Made by a program: the position numbers and the translations under genes. Of a stretch of 10,088 bases of DNA, positions 7,315 through 10,088 are shown piece after piece (position 1 is the first letter of the stretch; every line of letters begins with the position of its first letter). The stretch spans positions 1-10,088 of the forward strand of contig CANQZH010000023.1 in assembly GCA_947628245.1 (NCBI GenBank). Direction: 5' to 3'. The notes beneath the pieces were generated by a model, which made no database searches, was not told where the DNA came from, and saw nothing but the letters and a program-made list of their open reading frames with translations. Origin of the DNA: an uncultured Bacilli bacterium. Its GTDB lineage: Bacteria; Bacillota_I; Bacilli_A; RF39; UBA660.

Positions 7315-8082
7315 TCATTTTTTGTCTCTTTCCTTTCTTCTTATTGTTAAATCTAAAAATTCTTTTTCTTTTTCAATTCCTATATATTTTCTATTTAATC
7401 TACTGGCTGCAATACCAGTAGTTCCACTTCCATTGAAAGGATCTAATATTAAATCTCCTTCATCAGTTGAAGCTAGGATTATTTTTTCTAGTATTTCTAG
7501 TGGTTTTTGAGTTGGATGTTTTCCACATTTTTTTTCACTAGGCTTTGTTAAAGAAGATTCCCAAACATCTTTCATTTGTTTTCCGCCATTTAATTTTTTC
7601 ATTATAGAATAATTAAATTTATGTTTAGCCTTTTTTATATCCTTTTTAGCCCAAAGAATAGTCTCGGTAGAATGAACAAAATATCGACAACTTATATTAG
7701 GTGGAGGATTTAATTTTTTCCAAGTTATATTATTTATTATTTTAAATCCTTCTTGTTCTAATGCCATACCTATGGAATAAATATTATGCATTGTTCCGCT
7801 AATCCAAATAGTACCATCATCTTTTAAAAGTTGATAACATAGTTTTATCCATTTTCGATTAAATTTATGTTTTTCTTCTATACTAATCGATTTATCCCAA
7901 TCACCTTTATTAACAGATACCATTTTCCCACCACTACAAGAAATTCCATCGTTTGATAAAAAATATGGAGGGTCTGCAAATATCATATCAATACTTTTCG
8001 GTTCTATTTTTTTAAGTACTTTTAAAGAATCACCTTGTATAAGTTTAAAATTATCATCGTCATAATAATACTTCTTGCTCAT
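7315..8082 (-). CDS. dpnA: DNA adenine methyltransferase, M2.DpnII (DpnA)-like
   Basis: A 255-residue beta-class amino-methyltransferase matching DpnA, the second methylase of DpnII systems. In S. pneumoniae DpnA also methylates GATC on single-stranded DNA, which protects incoming transforming DNA. The catalytic motif IV comes first (MIFADPPYFLSNDG, DPPY at 37-40) and the AdoMet-binding motif is near the C-terminus (DPFNGSGTTG, 214-223), the order that defines the beta class. HPTQKP at 189-194 is also typical. Other matches to DpnA are KGDWDK (59-64), KHKFNRKWIK (71-80) and SCRYFVHSTETILWAKK (131-147). The ATG is preceded by GTGAGGAA. It starts 38 bases after dpnM and ends with TGA. All motifs are intact, so the enzyme should be active. 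Confidence 0.95.
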   Translation of the reverse strand: MSKKYYYDDDNFKLIQGDSLKVLKKIEPKSIDMIFADPPYFLSNDGISCSGGKMVSVNKGDWDKSISIEEKHKFNRKWIKLCYQLLKDDGTIWISGTMHNIYSIGMALEQEGFKIINNITWKKLNPPPNISCRYFVHSTETILWAKKDIKKAKHKFNYSIMKKLNGGKQMKDVWESSLTKPSEKKCGKHPTQKPLEILEKIILASTDEGDLILDPFNGSGTTGIAASRLNRKYIGIEKEKEFLDLTIRRKERDKK

Positions 8083-8120
8083 TATACATTCCTCACCACG
8101 AATTTATTATACTACAATTG

Positions 8121-8972
8121 TCATTCAAAATCTTTTTTATTTTTAAAATTAGTTATAATAACTTCTTCAACTTTTCCTCTTTTACTACCATCAGAATTAA
8201 TATTTCTTTTAGCTTCAATTACATTAATATTAAAATCTTTATAAAGTTCATTTACTAAAGTTGTATTATGATTTGATAACATTACATAACAGCCCTTATT
8301 AGATAATTCTTTAAAAACTCTAGCAAGTCTTTTTTGTTCTTCTTTACCAAAGCCATCTTCAGTATAACTGTTAAAGGTGTAAGTATCAGAATCATATGGT
8401 GGATCAAAGTAAATAAAATCTCCCTTTTTGGCATCTTTTACGGCTTCTTCAAAATCTACTGATAATATTTTAATATCATTAAAATTTAAATAACCACAAA
8501 TGATACCTAGATTTTGTCCTTCATATGTATTAACTTTAGCTTTTTTACCAAATGGCACATTAAATTCATTTTTACTATTAACCCTATATAAACCATTAAA
8601 ACAAGCTTTGTTTAAATAAATAGTACGCGCTGCTCTTTTGTAATCTGCTATTTTATTAAATTTCTTTTTATCTCTATCTAAATTTCTAATCTTATAATAA
8701 TATTCGTCAGAATGCAGAGCTTCATGATGATTTAATTCTCTACACATTGCTTCAAATTTTTTTTCATCTTTAATACATTCATAGACATTCATAAGTTCTT
8801 TATTAGAATCGTTGATAACTGCTTTTTTAGGTGATAGTTCAAAAAGTAATGCTCCACCACCAACAAATGGTTCATAATAAGTATTAAATTCATCTGGAAT
8901 ATATTGTTTTAATTTATCAATTATTTGTCTTTTTCCGCCTGCCCATTTTACAAATGGTTTTCCCTTAATCAT
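8121..8972 (-). CDS. dpnM: DNA adenine methyltransferase, M1.DpnII/Dam-like (GATC)
   Basis: A 283-residue alpha-class N6-adenine methyltransferase of the Dam/DpnM family, protecting GATC on double-stranded DNA from the partner nuclease. Visible motifs in order are KPFVKWAGGKRQ (5-16), AdoMet-binding EPFVGGGALLFEL (34-46), FNGLYRVNSKNEFNVPFG (125-142) and catalytic FDPPYDSDTYTFNSYTEDGF (189-208). The pattern NELYKDFNINVIEA (241-254) also matches DpnM. The start is placed at the ATG at 8972 because GAGGTGA lies five bases upstream; the GTG at 8981 is part of that binding site. The ATG overlaps the stop of the upstream 276-residue gene by 8 bases (ATGATTAA), implying translational coupling. Ends with TGA. 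The methylase genes precede the nuclease gene, as in S. pneumoniae, which would help a naive host gain protection first. Confidence 0.96.
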   Translation of the reverse strand: MIKGKPFVKWAGGKRQIIDKLKQYIPDEFNTYYEPFVGGGALLFELSPKKAVINDSNKELMNVYECIKDEKKFEAMCRELNHHEALHSDEYYYKIRNLDRDKKKFNKIADYKRAARTIYLNKACFNGLYRVNSKNEFNVPFGKKAKVNTYEGQNLGIICGYLNFNDIKILSVDFEEAVKDAKKGDFIYFDPPYDSDTYTFNSYTEDGFGKEEQKRLARVFKELSNKGCYVMLSNHNTTLVNELYKDFNINVIEAKRNINSDGSKRGKVEEVIITNFKNKKDFE

Positions 8973-9795
8973 TAATATCACCTCTTGATGAGCTACTTAT
9001 TAATTCATTTCTTTCTTTTTTTATTTTTATAATATCTTCAGTTCTTATTAGATGAATCATCATTTTAAAACACTTATCATACCATTCACTTAATTCATAA
9101 TCTGACAAATTATTAAATGATGGTTCTTTAGATTGATGATTTATCCCCATTTTATTAACTATTGTTTCTATAGAGTCTAATAATTCTTTGCCAATTTTTT
9201 TATATTTACTTTTATTGGTATCAATATACAAGTCTATTTTTTTCAATAAAGTTTTTTTAGATTCAATGTTATTATTTCTAATGTCATTATAGGATAATAA
9301 CAAATATGAAATTTCTTCTGGAACAAGATCTAGTATAGAATCTACATCTGCATCTCTTTTTCTTATTCTCATAGTGTTTTCTTCACTATATAATTCATAA
9401 TTCATTTTTTCTAGTATTATTGGTACATTATGAGAAATGATATTCTTTGTTTTTATATTTCGAAAATAAACATTTTTTATTCCAATTTTTTCTTCAATAA
9501 CTAATAATAAATTTATTAATAATTCTAAAAAATTTAAAAATATTTCTTTTGTTAAAACATCACATTTATTAATAATTCTACTTGTTATTCCAATATGTTC
9601 TAGGTAATCATCCAAATCAGTAAAAGTATCTCTATACTCCCATAAATTAAAAACGTATTCATTTAAAAATTCAAAAAAACTCATATCACAGGAATTATAA
9701 TATATTGTATCCTCTTCAAATAATACTTTAATTAACTTCTCAAATTCCTTTTCTATATCTAACCTATTTTCAATTTCAAATATACTTTTTCTCAT
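8965..9795 (-). CDS. uncharacterised protein heading the DpnII-type operon; possible abortive-infection-like
   Basis: I cannot assign this 276-residue protein firmly. It is rich in charged residues, Asn and Ile, mostly helical in appearance, with no signal peptide and no clear membrane span; residues 84-101 are hydrophobic but read as a buried helix. The C-terminal half has a layout I recall from predicted abortive-infection-like proteins of Firmicutes: a central DSILDLVPEEISYLLLSYND (152-171), a charged helix to about 200, then ETIVNKMGINH (210-220) and LSEWYDKCFKMM (235-246). The short motif at 217-221 (GINHQ) sits where relatives, as I remember them, have an RHN-type HEPN motif, but the Arg is missing here. 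The start is the ATG at 9795 with GGAGG five bases upstream; an ATG at 9807 overlaps that site. It shares 8 bases with dpnM and carries the dpnM ribosome binding site in its last codons. Ends with TAA. It could instead be a regulator or accessory factor of the system. Confidence 0.8.
   Translation of the reverse strand: MRKSIFEIENRLDIEKEFEKLIKVLFEEDTIYYNSCDMSFFEFLNEYVFNLWEYRDTFTDLDDYLEHIGITSRIINKCDVLTKEIFLNFLELLINLLLVIEEKIGIKNVYFRNIKTKNIISHNVPIILEKMNYELYSEENTMRIRKRDADVDSILDLVPEEISYLLLSYNDIRNNNIESKKTLLKKIDLYIDTNKSKYKKIGKELLDSIETIVNKMGINHQSKEPSFNNLSDYELSEWYDKCFKMMIHLIRTEDIIKIKKERNELISSSSRGDIND
8978..8984 (-). promoter_or_regulatory. dpnM ribosome binding site embedded in the upstream gene
   Basis: GAGGTGA on the minus strand, five bases before the ATG at 8972 and lying within codons 271-273 of the upstream gene. 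It decides the dpnM start against the GTG at 8981 and implies that dpnM translation is linked to that of the upstream gene. Confidence 0.75.
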
Positions 9796-9874
9796 AATTT
9801 CCTCCATTTATATTGGCGATATACAAAATTTTTCAATTATTTGGATAAAATAATAATAGCCAAAATTCATTTAC

Positions 9875-9883
9875 ATTTTACCA
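9875..9883 (-). promoter_or_regulatory. candidate extended -10 promoter of the defence operon
   Basis: TGG-TAAAAT on the minus strand (9883-9875) fits an extended -10 element (TGn plus a 5/6 hexamer). Transcription would begin near 9868, about 70 bases before the first start codon. No good -35 is present at the usual distance, because that region is the upstream terminator. A weak prediction. Confidence 0.3.
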
Positions 9884-9886
9884 TAC

Positions 9887-9914
9887 AAAAAAGCATTTTT
9901 CTTCAAAATGCCTT
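9887..9914 (-). terminator. leftward Rho-independent terminator
   Basis: On the minus strand AAGGCATTTT (9914-9905), a five-base loop and AAAATGCTTT (9899-9890) form a 10-bp stem with one G-U pair, running into six T residues (9892-9887). It would stop leftward transcription before the defence operon, so a minus-strand gene is expected to the right of the window. Confidence 0.75.
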
Positions 9915-10021
9915 AATTTTCAACAATATTTTCATATTTATTACTTATATTATTTTATATTTTTTTGATAATTTAATATCTTTATTAAAATAATTTGTTT
10001 TTAAATTATTAGTATTAACAT

Positions 10022-10066
10022 ATTTTCACCACTTTTTATTATTTTGTGATAAAAAGTGGTGAAAAT
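10022..10066. repeat. perfect 18-bp inverted repeat (hairpin)
   Basis: Arms ATTTTCACCACTTTTTAT (10022-10039) and its exact reverse complement (10049-10066) are separated by 9 bases, and the inner T/G pair (10040/10048) could extend the stem as G-U in RNA of the plus strand. Neither strand has a T-run after the hairpin, so it is not a standard terminator. It could be a 3' stabilising hairpin of a minus-strand gene to the right, a protein-binding site, or a small repeat element. Confidence 0.85.
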
Positions 10067-10088
10067 CAATGTTTATTGTGTATTTAAA

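Larger units (their letters stand above)
9796..10088. other. non-coding region upstream of the defence operon
   Basis: No gene can be supported in these 293 bases on either strand. Next to the first gene lies a leader of about 70 bases with a candidate promoter, then the leftward terminator, then about 100 very AT-rich bases without recognisable content (9915-10021), then the perfect inverted repeat at 10022-10066. Confidence 0.7.

Noticed and set aside
8106..8111. Exact TATAAT on the minus strand in the dpnM-dpnA gap, a possible internal promoter
   Set aside because: No -35 hexamer or extended -10 TG at the right distance; a single hexamer is weak evidence in AT-rich DNA.
8035..8244. Plus-strand open frame across the dpnM-dpnA junction
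   Set aside because: Antisense to two secure methylase genes, with a hydrophobic composition that follows from reading their complement.
9809..9823. Small palindrome TATAT-n5-ATATA just upstream of the leading defence gene, a possible operator
   Set aside because: Five-base arms made only of A and T are common in such DNA, and no regulator gene of the C-protein type is present in the window.
9915..10088. Possible replication origin features (DnaA boxes) in the AT-rich right end
   Set aside because: No sequence close to the DnaA box consensus TTATCCACA was found; AT-richness and one hairpin are not enough.

Overview
The window is AT-rich DNA from a low-GC Gram-positive bacterium (Firmicutes/Bacilli, possibly a Mollicutes-related gut lineage). 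This follows from the gene order parA-parB-MscS-DUF951-ychF, which is typical of the origin-proximal region of such genomes, and from the strong GGAGG-type ribosome binding sites. TGA is used as a stop and Trp is encoded by TGG, so the code is standard and not the Mycoplasma code. Every gene lies on the minus strand, so transcription runs from right to left. No tRNA, rRNA, CRISPR array, transposase or canonical parS site was seen.

Bases 15-6051 hold a tightly packed seven-gene housekeeping operon, in transcription order: parA (Soj), parB (Spo0J), an MscS-type channel, a 62-residue DUF951 protein, an AbgT-family transporter, the ATPase ychF, and a polytopic membrane protein of unknown function. 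Gaps are 20 bases or less and several genes overlap. A possible promoter lies just upstream of parA. The AbgT transporter is the member that looks out of place in this set.

Bases 6052-6370 are non-coding. They contain the parA promoter and the terminator of the next operon.

Bases 6371-9795 hold a four-gene defence cassette, in transcription order: an unrecognised 276-residue protein with an abortive-infection-like C-terminus, then M.DpnII/Dam-type adenine methylase (dpnM), a second beta-class methylase (dpnA), and the GATC endonuclease (dpnB). The last three match the Streptococcus pneumoniae DpnII system in order, size and sequence. The first gene overlaps dpnM by 8 bases with an embedded ribosome binding site, so it appears to be a built-in part of the operon. 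The cassette is set off from the housekeeping genes by AT-rich spacers, by terminators at both ends and by its use of TGA stops, which suggests acquisition next to the chromosome-partition locus.

Bases 9796-10088 are non-coding. They hold a leftward terminator, which implies a further minus-strand gene beyond the right edge, and a perfect 18-bp inverted repeat of unknown role.

Start codons were re-chosen from ribosome binding sites for parA, DUF951, AbgT, dpnM and the 276-residue gene. All family assignments are from memory of the families and were not searched.
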